A stretch of DNA of 64,000 nucleotides from Raskinella chloraquaticus (SeqCode) (lineage in GTDB: Bacteria; Pseudomonadota; Alphaproteobacteria; Rhizobiales; UBA4765). A program made the position numbers and the translations under genes. Where the stretch lies: contig DEZK01000018.1 in the NCBI GenBank assembly GCA_002365175.1, positions 1-64,000 on the forward strand, read 5' to 3'. Positions 7,131-15,045 of this stretch are shown here, one piece after another; position 1 is the first letter of the stretch; every line of letters begins with the position of its first letter. The notes beneath the pieces are model-generated. The model was not told where the DNA came from. It did not search any database and was given only the letters and a program-made list of their open reading frames with translations.

Positions 7131-7849
7131 ACGAAATCGCCATGGCCGGGCTGACCGAACCGCCCGGTGAACCGCAGCTTCATCTCCTGGTTGTTGATGA
7201 CGACCGGCGCATCCGCAGCCTGCTCGGGCGCTTTCTCACCGGCCATGGCTTTCGTGTGTCAAGCGCAGCCTCAGCGGGGGAAGCGCGCAAGAAGCTGGCT
7301 GGCCTCGTCTTTGATCTGCTGATCCTTGACGTGATGATGCCAGGCGAAACCGGTTTCGACTTTTTGCGCACGTTGCGCGAAAATGACACCGTGCCCGTGC
7401 TGATGCTGACTGCGCGCGCTGAATCGCCCGAGCGTATCGAGGGGCTCGAACTTGGCGCCGACGATTACCTCTCGAAGCCTTTCGAACCACGCGAATTATT
7501 ATTGCGCATCAACAACATCCTGAAGCGAACCGCGCCACCTTCGGTGCCCGACAAGGCGCCCGTCATCCGCTTCGGGCCTTTCCTGTTTTTCGTCGAACGC
7601 GGCGATTTGTTCCGCGGCGACGAGCCGATCCGCCTCACCGAGCGCGAACGCGTGCTGATGGGTATGCTGGCCGAGGAGCCGGGCGTCACCGTTTCGCGCT
7701 TCGATCTGGCCGGCAGCGAGGGCGCAACCTCGGAACGCGCGGTCGACGTGCAGATCAATCGCCTGCGCCGCAAGATCGAACGCGACCCTGCAAACCCGAC
7801 CTATCTGCAAACGGTGCGTGGCATTGGCTACCGGCTGGTCACCACATGA
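7127..7849 (+). CDS. OmpR-family response regulator (PetR-like)
   Basis: Two-domain response regulator of 240 aa. The receiver domain starts LLVVDDDRRIR with phospho-acceptor D68 in LILDVMMPG, T in LMLTARAE and K in LSKPFEP. The C-terminal winged helix ends QINRLRRKIERDPANPTYLQTVRGIGYRL. It overlaps both the MarR gene and the kinase gene by four bases (ATGA), so all three are one translation unit. The closest known family from memory is PetR; other OmpR subfamilies remain possible. Confidence 0.9.
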   Translation: MNEIAMAGLTEPPGEPQLHLLVVDDDRRIRSLLGRFLTGHGFRVSSAASAGEARKKLAGLVFDLLILDVMMPGETGFDFLRTLRENDTVPVLMLTARAESPERIEGLELGADDYLSKPFEPRELLLRINNILKRTAPPSVPDKAPVIRFGPFLFFVERGDLFRGDEPIRLTERERVLMGMLAEEPGVTVSRFDLAGSEGATSERAVDVQINRLRRKIERDPANPTYLQTVRGIGYRLVTT

Positions 7850-9366
7850 GCGATAGCAGGGCATCACCACTGCCGTCTGACAAGCGCATGCTGGCAAGGC
7901 TTGGCGATGGCATGACCAGCTTGCGCAACGGATTTTCGGCCTATGTGAAAGTGTTCAGACTGATCGCCGCCGAGGCGATCGCACGCGTCGCATCCGCCCT
8001 CCCCTTTCACGGCGCCGATCGCCTCTCTTCGCTGTGGCGAGTGTGGCGGCAATGGCTCTATCGCGTCACGCCGAAGGGCCTCTATGGCCGCTCCTTGCTG
8101 ATCATCATCCTGCCGATGGTCATCTTGCAGTGTGTGGTAACGATTGCCTTCATGGATCGCCATTGGCAGGCCGTCACCCGGCGCCTGTCGTCAATGGTGA
8201 CCTCGAATATCGCTGCCATCATCGAGCTTTATGAAGCACAGCCCGCGCCGGCAGCCTTTGATATCGTGCGCACCATTGCGCGTGATCGCCTGGAACTGCA
8301 GGTTGATATTCTGCCGCCCAGCTCATTGCCGGTTACCACTGACCGCCCTTTCTTCCTGACGCTTGACTGGGCCTTGTCGCGCGAGTTGCGCCGGCAGATC
8401 GGACGCGAATTCTGGATCGACACGGTCGGGCGATCCAACCTCATCGAGATCCGCATCAATCTAGAGGAAAATCGCGGCGTTATACGGTTCTTTGTCGACC
8501 GCAACCGCGCCTACGCCTCCAACAGCCACATCTTCATCCTGTGGATGGTGGGGACGTCATTTGTCCTCATCGCCGCCGCCATCCTGTTCCTGCGCAACCA
8601 GATCCGCCCCATCCAGCGCCTTGCCTACGCGGCGGAGGAATTCGGCAAGGGCCGCGAGGTGGCTGATTTCACCCCGCGCGGCGCGCGTGAAGTAAGACGG
8701 GCAGCGATTGCTTTCCTGCTGATGAAACGGCGCATCGAGCGCCAGATCGAACAACGCACCACCATGCTGAACGGAGTCAGTCACGATCTTCGCACCATGC
8801 TCACACGCTTCAAACTGCAGCTTGCCGTCATGAAGCAGTCGCCCGAAATCGAAGAGTTGCAGCGCGACACCGATGACATGCAGCGTATGCTGGAAACCTA
8901 TCTTGCCTTTGCCCGCGGCGATGCTGACGAGAGTAGCGAGACCGTCGACATCGCGAGCCTCCTTGGCCAGCTAGTGGCCGAAATCGGAAAGGACAATATC
9001 GCGACGCATCTTGAATTCAGCGGCGATCCGCAGATCACGGTTCGTCCTCACGCTTTCAAACGCTGCCTGCTGAACCTGCTGGTGAATGCCGCGCATTACG
9101 CGACGATCATCAACGTCATTGCTCGTCATGAAGATGGCAAGCTCACGATCATCATCGACGATAACGGCCCTGGTATTCCCCCTGATCTGCGTGATGACGT
9201 CTTCCGCCCTTTCTTCCGCATCGATGAATCACGCAATCAGGATACGGGCGGCACCGGCCTTGGCCTGGCCATCGCCCGCGAGGTCGCCACCAGTCATGGT
9301 GGCAACATCATTCTGGATCAAAGCCCGCTCGGCGGCCTCAGGGCACAGGTGGAAATCCCGGCCTGA
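7846..9366 (+). CDS. EnvZ-type sensor histidine kinase
   Basis: Inner-membrane kinase of 506 aa and the likely partner of the preceding regulator. A cytoplasmic N-terminal stretch (1-80) is followed by TM1 (about 83-103), a periplasmic sensor region of about 120 residues, TM2 (about 225-245), HAMP, the H-box with H313, and an ATPase domain with N box (LLNLLVNAAHYA), DNGPGIP and GTGLGLAIA. The H-box reads HDLRTM, with methionine (M318) where most HisKA kinases have proline. It converges on the MaoC genes, with only nine bases between the stops. Confidence 0.92.
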   Translation: MSDSRASPLPSDKRMLARLGDGMTSLRNGFSAYVKVFRLIAAEAIARVASALPFHGADRLSSLWRVWRQWLYRVTPKGLYGRSLLIIILPMVILQCVVTIAFMDRHWQAVTRRLSSMVTSNIAAIIELYEAQPAPAAFDIVRTIARDRLELQVDILPPSSLPVTTDRPFFLTLDWALSRELRRQIGREFWIDTVGRSNLIEIRINLEENRGVIRFFVDRNRAYASNSHIFILWMVGTSFVLIAAAILFLRNQIRPIQRLAYAAEEFGKGREVADFTPRGAREVRRAAIAFLLMKRRIERQIEQRTTMLNGVSHDLRTMLTRFKLQLAVMKQSPEIEELQRDTDDMQRMLETYLAFARGDADESSETVDIASLLGQLVAEIGKDNIATHLEFSGDPQITVRPHAFKRCLLNLLVNAAHYATIINVIARHEDGKLTIIIDDNGPGIPPDLRDDVFRPFFRIDESRNQDTGGTGLGLAIAREVATSHGGNIILDQSPLGGLRAQVEIPA

Positions 9367-9375
9367 GCCTCCCTG

Positions 9376-9849
9376 TCAGACAGGCGGGCGCCGGCGCACG
9401 AAAACGTGGTAAGTGAAGGAAAAAACCGCCTCGTCGCGTTGATTGAAGCCCTCACCGATGCCCGATACCAGCCCCCATTCAGGCTTGCTGGCAAGGGGGC
9501 GTTTTTTACCCGTGAGCGCCGTGTAGGAAATCGTATCGCCGGCGAGCACCGGCTTCAGCCATTTGAGATCATGAAAACCCGGCGACGGACCCATGGCATC
9601 AGCCGGCGTCTTGCCAGCGGCGATCTGAGCCCTGGTATGCTCGACCCACATTTTCATCCATACTGATGCCGTCTGCCAGCCCGAGGCCGCCAGCCCGCCG
9701 AAGAGGGAGCTGCGGCCACCCTCCTCGCTCAGGTGAAACGGCTGCGGATCAAACTGCCGGGCAAAAGCAATGATTGTTTCCGCCGTGAAGCTGAAACTAC
9801 CAAGACTGACGCGCTCCCCGATCTTGACGTCTTCGAAATAATGCATCAC
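9376..9849 (-). CDS. MaoC-like (hotdog-fold) dehydratase
   Basis: Single-hotdog protein of 157 aa in the MaoC/(R)-enoyl-CoA hydratase family. FARQFDPQPFHLSEEGGRSS carries the conserved Asp/His pair of the hydratase motif (D-x-N/Q-P-x-H), and FGGLAASGWQTA is the following conserved helix. Substrate is unknown; family members hydrate enoyl-CoA thioesters. The start overlaps the stop of a second MaoC gene by four bases, so the two probably form a heterodimer or a two-step unit. Confidence 0.85.
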   Translation of the reverse strand: MMHYFEDVKIGERVSLGSFSFTAETIIAFARQFDPQPFHLSEEGGRSSLFGGLAASGWQTASVWMKMWVEHTRAQIAAGKTPADAMGPSPGFHDLKWLKPVLAGDTISYTALTGKKRPLASKPEWGLVSGIGEGFNQRDEAVFSFTYHVFVRRRPPV

Positions 9850-10301
9850 CCGACCTCGCCTTGCGGCCGGCGCCTGATCATCATGAAATTATCCATCGTC
9901 AGCACACACGCGCCACGCTGATTGATCAGTTCAAAATGGAGACCAACAAGTCCTATGTGCGGGCGTGATTGCGAGATACGCCCATCGCGCACCACGGTCT
10001 CAAGCCTGAGGATATCGCCGGGGCGCACCGGCTGCAGGAATTTCACCTCCTGAATGCCCGGCGCACCAAGCGCGGCCGACCCCAGCAGAAACCCGTCGCA
10101 CATCAGCCGGGTCATCAGACAGCAACTATGCCATCCCGACGCCACCAGACCGCCAAACATCGATTGCCCGGCAGCTTGCGGATCAACATGCATCGGTTGC
10201 GCGTCATACTCTTCAGCGAACGCGATAATATCAGCGGCGCTGACGCCGACCGAGCCGAAAACCTGCCTTGTCCCGACAACGAAATCCTCGAAGTAGAGCA
10301 A
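9846..10301 (-). CDS. MaoC-like (hotdog-fold) dehydratase, TTG start
   Basis: Second single-hotdog MaoC protein, 151 aa, paired with its neighbour by a four-base overlap. The active-site motif is FAEEYDAQPMHVDPQAA, followed by FGGLVASGWHS. I place the start at TTG (10301-10299) because GAGGAGG lies five bases upstream and the protein then begins LYFEDFVVG like its partner. The ATG at 10346 would run back into ychF and add residues with no family match. Substrate is unknown. Confidence 0.82.
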   Translation of the reverse strand: MLYFEDFVVGTRQVFGSVGVSAADIIAFAEEYDAQPMHVDPQAAGQSMFGGLVASGWHSCCLMTRLMCDGFLLGSAALGAPGIQEVKFLQPVRPGDILRLETVVRDGRISQSRPHIGLVGLHFELINQRGACVLTMDNFMMIRRRPQGEVG

Positions 10302-10311
10302 GGCATCCTCC

Positions 10312-11409
10312 TCAATTGGCGAAGCGGAAATGCAGGACGTCGCCATCGGCTACCACATACTCCTTGCCTTCAAGCCTCAGCTTGCCGGCGTCTCTCGCAC
10401 CCGCTTCGCCTGCATAGGCGACGTAATCGGCAAAGGCGATGGTTTCGGAACGGATGAACCCCTTCTCGAAATCGCTGTGAATGACGCCCGCGGCCTGCGG
10501 CGCGCGTGTGTTGCGGGTGATCGTCCAGGCCCGCGCCTCCTTCGGCCCGACCGTGAAATAGGTCACAAGATCGAGAAGCTGATAGCCGGCGCGGATAATG
10601 CGGTTGAGCCCTGGCTCGGAAAGCTCGATCGCCTCAAGATAATCCTTTTGTTCGACGGCCGGCAGCACAGCGATTTCACTTTCGATCTTGGCTGATACCA
10701 CGACCGCCACCGCGCCTTCCTGCCGGGCACGCTCCATCACTTTGGTGGAATAGCCATTGCCCGCCCCAGCGGATGCTTCCTCGACGTTGCACACATAAAG
10801 AACCGGCTTGGCGGTCAGCAATTGCAGCATGCCAAAGCGTTTGGCTTCGTCCGCCGACACATCGGTCAGGCGGGCCGGCTTGCCCTCGCGCAGCAGCACC
10901 AGCGCGCGCTGGACCAGTTCAAGCGTTTCTTTCGCCTCCTTGTCGGCGCCGCGCGCCTTTTTCTCCAGCGCCGCGACGCGTCGCTCAAGGCTGTCGAGAT
11001 CAGCCAGCATCAGCTCGGTCTCGATCGTCTCGATATCAGCAATCGGATCAATGCGTCCTTCAACATGGGTCACGTCGCCATCCTCGAAACAGCGCACCAC
11101 ATGGGCGATCGCATCGACTTCGCGGATGTTGCCGAGGAACTGGTTGCCAAGCCCTTCACCGGTGGCCGCACCCCGCACCAGGCCGGCGATGTCGACAAAG
11201 GTGAGGCGCGTCGGGATGATTTGCGCCGATCCGCCGATCCTGGCCAGTTGATCGAGCCTTTCATCGGGGACCGCAACATCGCCCACATTGGGCTCAATGG
11301 TGCAGAAAGGATAATTGGCCGCCTGCGCTGCCGCCGTCTGCGTCAGCGCGTTGAAAAGGGTGGACTTGCCGACATTCGGCAGGCCGACGATACCGCATTT
11401 GAAGCCCAT
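10312..11409 (-). CDS. ychF: Redox-regulated ATPase YchF (Obg-like)
   Basis: P-loop NTPase of the Obg/TRAFAC group that binds ribosomes and hydrolyses ATP in preference to GTP. The start is taken at ATG 11409 (MGFKCGIVGLPNVGKST), giving the family-standard length of 365 aa; an upstream ATG at 11424 adds five residues. Motifs are Walker A GLPNVGKS, G3 DIAGLVRGA, a central coiled coil, and a C-terminal TGS domain. It lies downstream of pth, an order often seen in alphaproteobacteria. Confidence 0.95.
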   Translation of the reverse strand: MGFKCGIVGLPNVGKSTLFNALTQTAAAQAANYPFCTIEPNVGDVAVPDERLDQLARIGGSAQIIPTRLTFVDIAGLVRGAATGEGLGNQFLGNIREVDAIAHVVRCFEDGDVTHVEGRIDPIADIETIETELMLADLDSLERRVAALEKKARGADKEAKETLELVQRALVLLREGKPARLTDVSADEAKRFGMLQLLTAKPVLYVCNVEEASAGAGNGYSTKVMERARQEGAVAVVVSAKIESEIAVLPAVEQKDYLEAIELSEPGLNRIIRAGYQLLDLVTYFTVGPKEARAWTITRNTRAPQAAGVIHSDFEKGFIRSETIAFADYVAYAGEAGARDAGKLRLEGKEYVVADGDVLHFRFAN

Positions 11410-11480
11410 AATGATCCCGCTCATTGTACCAGCAGTTGGAAAACTGCTGAAAATCGTGACGTCGCCGCACTCCGCCTGCC

Positions 11481-12089
11481 TCAGCCGGGCGGGGCACCGA
11501 CGACCAGCCCGCGCGCTGCCATAGCGCGATTGATCTCGCTCTGGAAACCCCGGTCGTCATATCTGGCCAGCCGCCCTGCCTCAGCGCCCACCAGATCGCA
11601 TAACCCTGCGACGAAGGCTCGTTCGTCCTTGGCAAAATGACTGAGCACATAGGCATGCACCAGCGCCTTGTCGCCGGGATGACCGATCCCCAGTCGCACG
11701 CGTCGGTAGTCATTGCCGCAATGCGCGCTGATCGAGCGCAGCCCGTTATGGCCGGCATTGCCGCCGCCGCTCTTCACGCGCACCTCGCCCGCCTTCAGGT
11801 CCAGCTCATCATGAATGACGACAATATCGCCGAGCGCCATCTTGTGAAAACGCATTGCCTCGCCGACCGCCCGACCGCTTTCGTTCATGAACGTCTCGGG
11901 CTTGAGGAGGGTCACTCGCTCGCCTTCAAGCTTGCCTTCGCTGGCAAGACCCTGAAAGCGATGGCGCCACGGGGAGAACCCGTGGCGCGCATGGATCGCA
12001 TCGACCGCCATGAAGCCGATATTGTGACGATGCCCGGCATAAGCCTCGCCGGGATTGCCCAGACCGACCACAGCCAGCATCGCCGGCAA
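11481..12089 (-). CDS. pth: Peptidyl-tRNA hydrolase
   Basis: Recycles peptidyl-tRNA released from stalled ribosomes. It is 202 aa. GLGNPGEAYAGHRHNIGFMAVD near the N-terminus carries the catalytic His (in the HN pair) and the conserved Asn, and FMNESGRAVG and DELDLKAGEVRVKSGGGNAGHNGLRS are further hallmarks. It lies 11 bases downstream of rplY on the same strand, so the two are probably one transcript. Confidence 0.95.
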   Translation of the reverse strand: MPAMLAVVGLGNPGEAYAGHRHNIGFMAVDAIHARHGFSPWRHRFQGLASEGKLEGERVTLLKPETFMNESGRAVGEAMRFHKMALGDIVVIHDELDLKAGEVRVKSGGGNAGHNGLRSISAHCGNDYRRVRLGIGHPGDKALVHAYVLSHFAKDERAFVAGLCDLVGAEAGRLARYDDRGFQSEINRAMAARGLVVGAPPG

Positions 12090-12100
12090 CGCCCGAGGCG

Positions 12101-12739
12101 CTAGGACCTGCTGTCAGCGTCAGCGGCCGGGGCCGCTGCGTCAGCTGCAAGCGGCGCTGCCACCACCGTTTCAACCTTGGTCGGCGGAGCGATGGAGGCA
12201 ATGGTGAAATTGCTCTTGTTCACGGCCACAACATCCTTCGGCAAAGTGATGTCGTTGATGTGCACTGTATCGCCAATCGCCTTGCCGGACAGATCGATAT
12301 CGATCGACTGCGGAATGCTGTCGGGCGGGCACAGAACTTCGACGCCATGCAGCACGATATTGATCACGCCACCCGCCTTGAGGCCCGGCGACTGATCCTG
12401 GTTGATGAAGTGCACCGGCACTTCAACCCGGATGCGCGAGCCTTCCGTGATACGCAGAAAATCGACGTGGAGGGGCGTATCCTTGAGGATATCGAGCTGA
12501 TAATCGCGCGGAATGACACGAACCTTTTTGCCGTCGATGTCGAGCATCAGCAATGTCGACAGAAAATGACCCGCAAAGATCCGCTTGCTGATGTCAGTCT
12601 GGCTAAGGGAGATGACAGTGGGGGCTTCCTTGCCCCCATAAACGACGGCCGGAACCCGGCCTTCACGACGAACGGCACGCGCGGCCCCCTTGCCTGCCCG
12701 CGAGCGTTGCATCGCCTTGACTTCAATAACGCCAGCCAT
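12101..12739 (-). CDS. rplY: 50S ribosomal protein L25 (long, Ctc-type)
   Basis: 5S rRNA-binding ribosomal protein. The 212-aa product has the L25 domain (1-95, with RSRAGKGAARAVRREGRVPAVVYGG) and a C-terminal TL5/CTC beta domain (PVHFINQDQSPGLKAGGVIN). An Ala/Pro-rich tail follows. Start at ATG 12739, with AGGAGAG upstream; the frame is open further to 12778, but through a hairpin and U-tract. The short leader carries a strong terminator-like hairpin just before the ribosome site, suggesting control by attenuation. Confidence 0.94.
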   Translation of the reverse strand: MAGVIEVKAMQRSRAGKGAARAVRREGRVPAVVYGGKEAPTVISLSQTDISKRIFAGHFLSTLLMLDIDGKKVRVIPRDYQLDILKDTPLHVDFLRITEGSRIRVEVPVHFINQDQSPGLKAGGVINIVLHGVEVLCPPDSIPQSIDIDLSGKAIGDTVHINDITLPKDVVAVNKSNFTIASIAPPTKVETVVAAPLAADAAAPAADADSRS

Positions 12740-12743
12740 TTGG

Positions 12744-12824
12744 CTCTCCTGTGTGGCAATAAAAGAAAACGGCCGCATCCCGCGGCCCGGGGCTCGCCTT
12801 CCTCCAGGGGTGTGGCTGCGAGCG
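12744..12824 (-). ncRNA. Candidate rplY leader with terminator-like hairpin
   Basis: Read on the minus strand, two tandem hairpins lie between the predicted start of transcription and the ribosome site. The first pairs GCTCGC (12823-12818) with GCGAGC (12797-12792), with a GGAGGAAGG loop segment. The second pairs GGCCGC (12787-12782) with GCGGCC (12776-12771) and is followed by GTTTTCTTTT (12770-12761). The second hairpin looks like an intrinsic terminator ending only 11 bases before the AGGAGAG ribosome site. L25 of E. coli is known to control its own mRNA; whether this leader does the same is inference. Confidence 0.45.
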
Positions 12825-12830
12825 GCTGAG

Positions 12831-12859
12831 CTTTTAATCCAAACTGACCGGCCTGTCCA
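12831..12859 (-). promoter_or_regulatory. Candidate rplY promoter
   Basis: Minus strand TGGACA (12859-12854), 17-base spacer, TAAAAG (12836-12831). It would start RNA near 12824, at the base of the first leader hairpin. Confidence 0.4.
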
Positions 12860-12881
12860 TGTTGCAGCCGCAACCGGTCAG
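12844..12881 (-). terminator. Candidate prs terminator
   Basis: CTGACCGG (12881-12874) pairs with CCGGTCAG (12851-12844), and a small inner hairpin TTGC/GCAA lies in the loop. Only three T residues follow, so it may be weak. The stem overlaps the prs stop codon. Confidence 0.4.
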
Positions 12882-13810
12882 TCAAACAGGCTCGACACCG
12901 ACGTCTCGGTGGCGATGCGGCTGATCGATTCGCCGATCAGGCTGGCGATCGGTAACACCCGGATATTACCCGACACCCGCACAGCTTCCGTCGGCATGAT
13001 CGAATCGGTGATGACCAGCGCCTTGAGTTTCGACGAGGTGATGCGCGCCACCGCGCCGCCTGAGAGAACGCCGTGGGTGATATAGGCCACCACCGAGCGC
13101 GCGCCCTGCGCCAGAAGCGCATCGGCGGCGTTGCACAGCGTGCCGCCGGAATCGATGATGTCATCCACCAGCAGGCAATCGCGTCCATCGACGCTGCCGA
13201 TGATGTTCATCACTTCCGATTCGCCCGGCCGCTCGCGGCGCTTGTCGACGATCGCCAGGGGAGCATCAATGCGCTTGGCGATGTTGCGCGCCCGCACCAC
13301 GCCGCCGACATCAGGCGACACAACAGTGATGTTGGACAGCTCATAATGCTCCCTGATGTCGCGCACCATGACGGGCGCTGCGATCAGATTGTCGGTCGGA
13401 ATATCGAAGAATCCCTGGATCTGCCCGGCATGGAGATCAAGCGTCAGCACCCGGTCAGCCCCTGCCCGGTCGATGAGGTTGGCAACAAGCTTGGCGGAAA
13501 TCGGCGTGCGCGGACCGGCTTTCCGGTCCTGGCGGGCATAGCCGAAATAGGGAATGACCGCCGTGATGCGGCGCGCCGAGGCGCGCTTCAGCGCATCGAT
13601 GAGTATCAGCAATTCCATGAGATGGTCATTGGCGGGAAACGACGTCGATTGCAGGATGAAGACGTCTTCGCCACGAACGTTTTCATGGATCTCGACGAAG
13701 ATTTCCATGTCCGCGAATCGTCGAACGCTGCAATTGGTCAGGGGTTGACGCATATACCGCGCGATCGCGTCAGCCAGCGAACCGTTGGAATTGCCCGCAA
13801 CGAGCTTCAT
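12878..13810 (-). CDS. prs: Ribose-phosphate pyrophosphokinase
   Basis: Makes PRPP from ribose-5-phosphate and ATP for nucleotide, His and Trp synthesis. It is 310 aa from ATG 13810 (MKLVAGNSNGSLADAI), the usual class I length. Motifs are IFVEIHENVRGEDVFI, the flexible catalytic loop YFGYARQDRK, DLHAGQIQGFFDIP, and the PRPP-binding LLVDDIIDSGGTL. The frame extends upstream to 13840 without family similarity. Confidence 0.96.
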   Translation of the reverse strand: MKLVAGNSNGSLADAIARYMRQPLTNCSVRRFADMEIFVEIHENVRGEDVFILQSTSFPANDHLMELLILIDALKRASARRITAVIPYFGYARQDRKAGPRTPISAKLVANLIDRAGADRVLTLDLHAGQIQGFFDIPTDNLIAAPVMVRDIREHYELSNITVVSPDVGGVVRARNIAKRIDAPLAIVDKRRERPGESEVMNIIGSVDGRDCLLVDDIIDSGGTLCNAADALLAQGARSVVAYITHGVLSGGAVARITSSKLKALVITDSIMPTEAVRVSGNIRVLPIASLIGESISRIATETSVSSLFD

Positions 13811-13906
13811 ATCTGCCTCAACCCCGTAAACTATCACCAAAAGACCAAGCCCGGCAGCCTATTAGCAATGGCAACCGGCAGACGCAATTGACCGTTCAGA
13901 TAATAA

Positions 13907-14863
13907 TCAGGGGCGCGGCGGCGCCAGAGCAACCACGCCGGAGAGCATGCCGTCGATGGCCTTGTTCACGGCCGGCTGGGCTTCGACACCCGAAACCCCG
14001 AGGCTTGCCAGCTGGCGCACTTCACCCAGTTCCTGTCCTTGCCCGTTAGCAACGCGCCACACCATGGCCGCCAGGCGCGTTCCAGCCGATCCCGGATTGA
14101 CGGTTGCCTCCGCCGACAACCTGACATCACTCGGCGCACCAGGCGCGACAATCGTGTAGCCGGCCTCGCCCAGCGCTTTTTCGGCAGCCGACTTCAATCG
14201 CAGGGCAGCCGTACTCTCGATACCGCCGACATCGCCAACGCTGATCGAGCGCAGCCGCGCCTGCCGCGCGGGCGCATTGCTCCCCGTCGAGACCGCAGGT
14301 TCAGGTGCAGGCACCTTGAGCGATCCGGCCGGTGTCGCCGCAAGGGCCGGGCCAGCCGCTACCGTCGTCGGATGACCGCCGGCGAGAAAGCGGGCAATAT
14401 CCACCGCACTTGCCTCGGCAATATCCCGGGCGCCGCTGCCTTGAACCAGCGTCCAGCCATCAGCGACCGCCGCCGGCAGCCGGGTTTCACCCATCAGCCG
14501 CTGGAGACGATTGCCTGCACGATCAAACACATCCCAGACATAATTGATCGCCGTCGTGCCGCCCTCAGCCTGTTGGGCAAGATAGCCGCGCAAAACATAA
14601 GCGGCACGCGGGTCACCCGCCTGCACAATGGCAAATTGCTTTACCGCTCCAGCACTGACAAGGGCTGAAATGACTTCATCGCCCGCCTGCTTGGGAACAC
14701 CGACAAACCCCTCAAAGGCAAGCGTTGCGGCCGCTGGGGTCTCAGGCGCCGGCACGGCGCTGCTTTGCAACGTTGTCTGACAGGCAGCCACTGCCACCGA
14801 CACGCCGATGGCGCTCAGGGCGCGTATCGCGCGAGAGTGAAAAGCCGCCCATCCGCAGTCCAT
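13907..14863 (-). CDS. Predicted lipoprotein, function unknown
   Basis: 318 aa with an N-terminal hydrophobic stretch ending in the lipobox VAAC, so export and lipidation by Lgt (encoded at 17.4-18.2 kb) are expected. The mature part starts Ala/Pro-rich. It then has two alpha/beta-looking segments, one ending before residue 160 and one from about 210, joined by a low-complexity linker. I do not recognise a named family. It is monocistronic and diverges from the BLUF gene, so the two may share regulatory DNA. Confidence 0.7.
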   Translation of the reverse strand: MDCGWAAFHSRAIRALSAIGVSVAVAACQTTLQSSAVPAPETPAAATLAFEGFVGVPKQAGDEVISALVSAGAVKQFAIVQAGDPRAAYVLRGYLAQQAEGGTTAINYVWDVFDRAGNRLQRLMGETRLPAAVADGWTLVQGSGARDIAEASAVDIARFLAGGHPTTVAAGPALAATPAGSLKVPAPEPAVSTGSNAPARQARLRSISVGDVGGIESTAALRLKSAAEKALGEAGYTIVAPGAPSDVRLSAEATVNPGSAGTRLAAMVWRVANGQGQELGEVRQLASLGVSGVEAQPAVNKAIDGMLSGVVALAPPRP

Positions 14864-14958
14864 ATCGACGCTCCGCCAGCGATCTCTTGCCGGATCGCTC
14901 GCACCAGACTTAACCGGCTTTGCGCGTGGCGTCGAGGAGCCTGTGTATTTTTGCTCGA

Positions 14959-14985
14959 AAATGTTGATTTATATGAATAACATTT
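14959..14985. promoter_or_regulatory. Inverted repeat overlapping the BLUF gene promoter
   Basis: AAATGTT (14959-14965), 13-base spacer, AACATTT (14979-14985), in an AT-rich patch. The right arm overlaps the first two bases of the predicted -35 box, so a bound repressor would block it. Confidence 0.45.
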
Positions 14986-15012
14986 GACAATACAATCAGA
15001 ACGCTGATATCA
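14984..15012 (+). promoter_or_regulatory. Candidate BLUF gene promoter
   Basis: A perfect TTGACA (14984-14989), 17-base spacer, then ATATCA (15007-15012). The -10 match is modest, and one-base shifts are possible. Confidence 0.45.
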
Positions 15013-15045
15013 GATAACAATCCAAAGTGACGTGGCTTGCAGTCA

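Noticed and set aside
9372..9384. CCTGTC-A-GACAGG as a terminator between the kinase and MaoC genes
   Set aside because: A one-base centre cannot form a hairpin loop and no T-tract follows.
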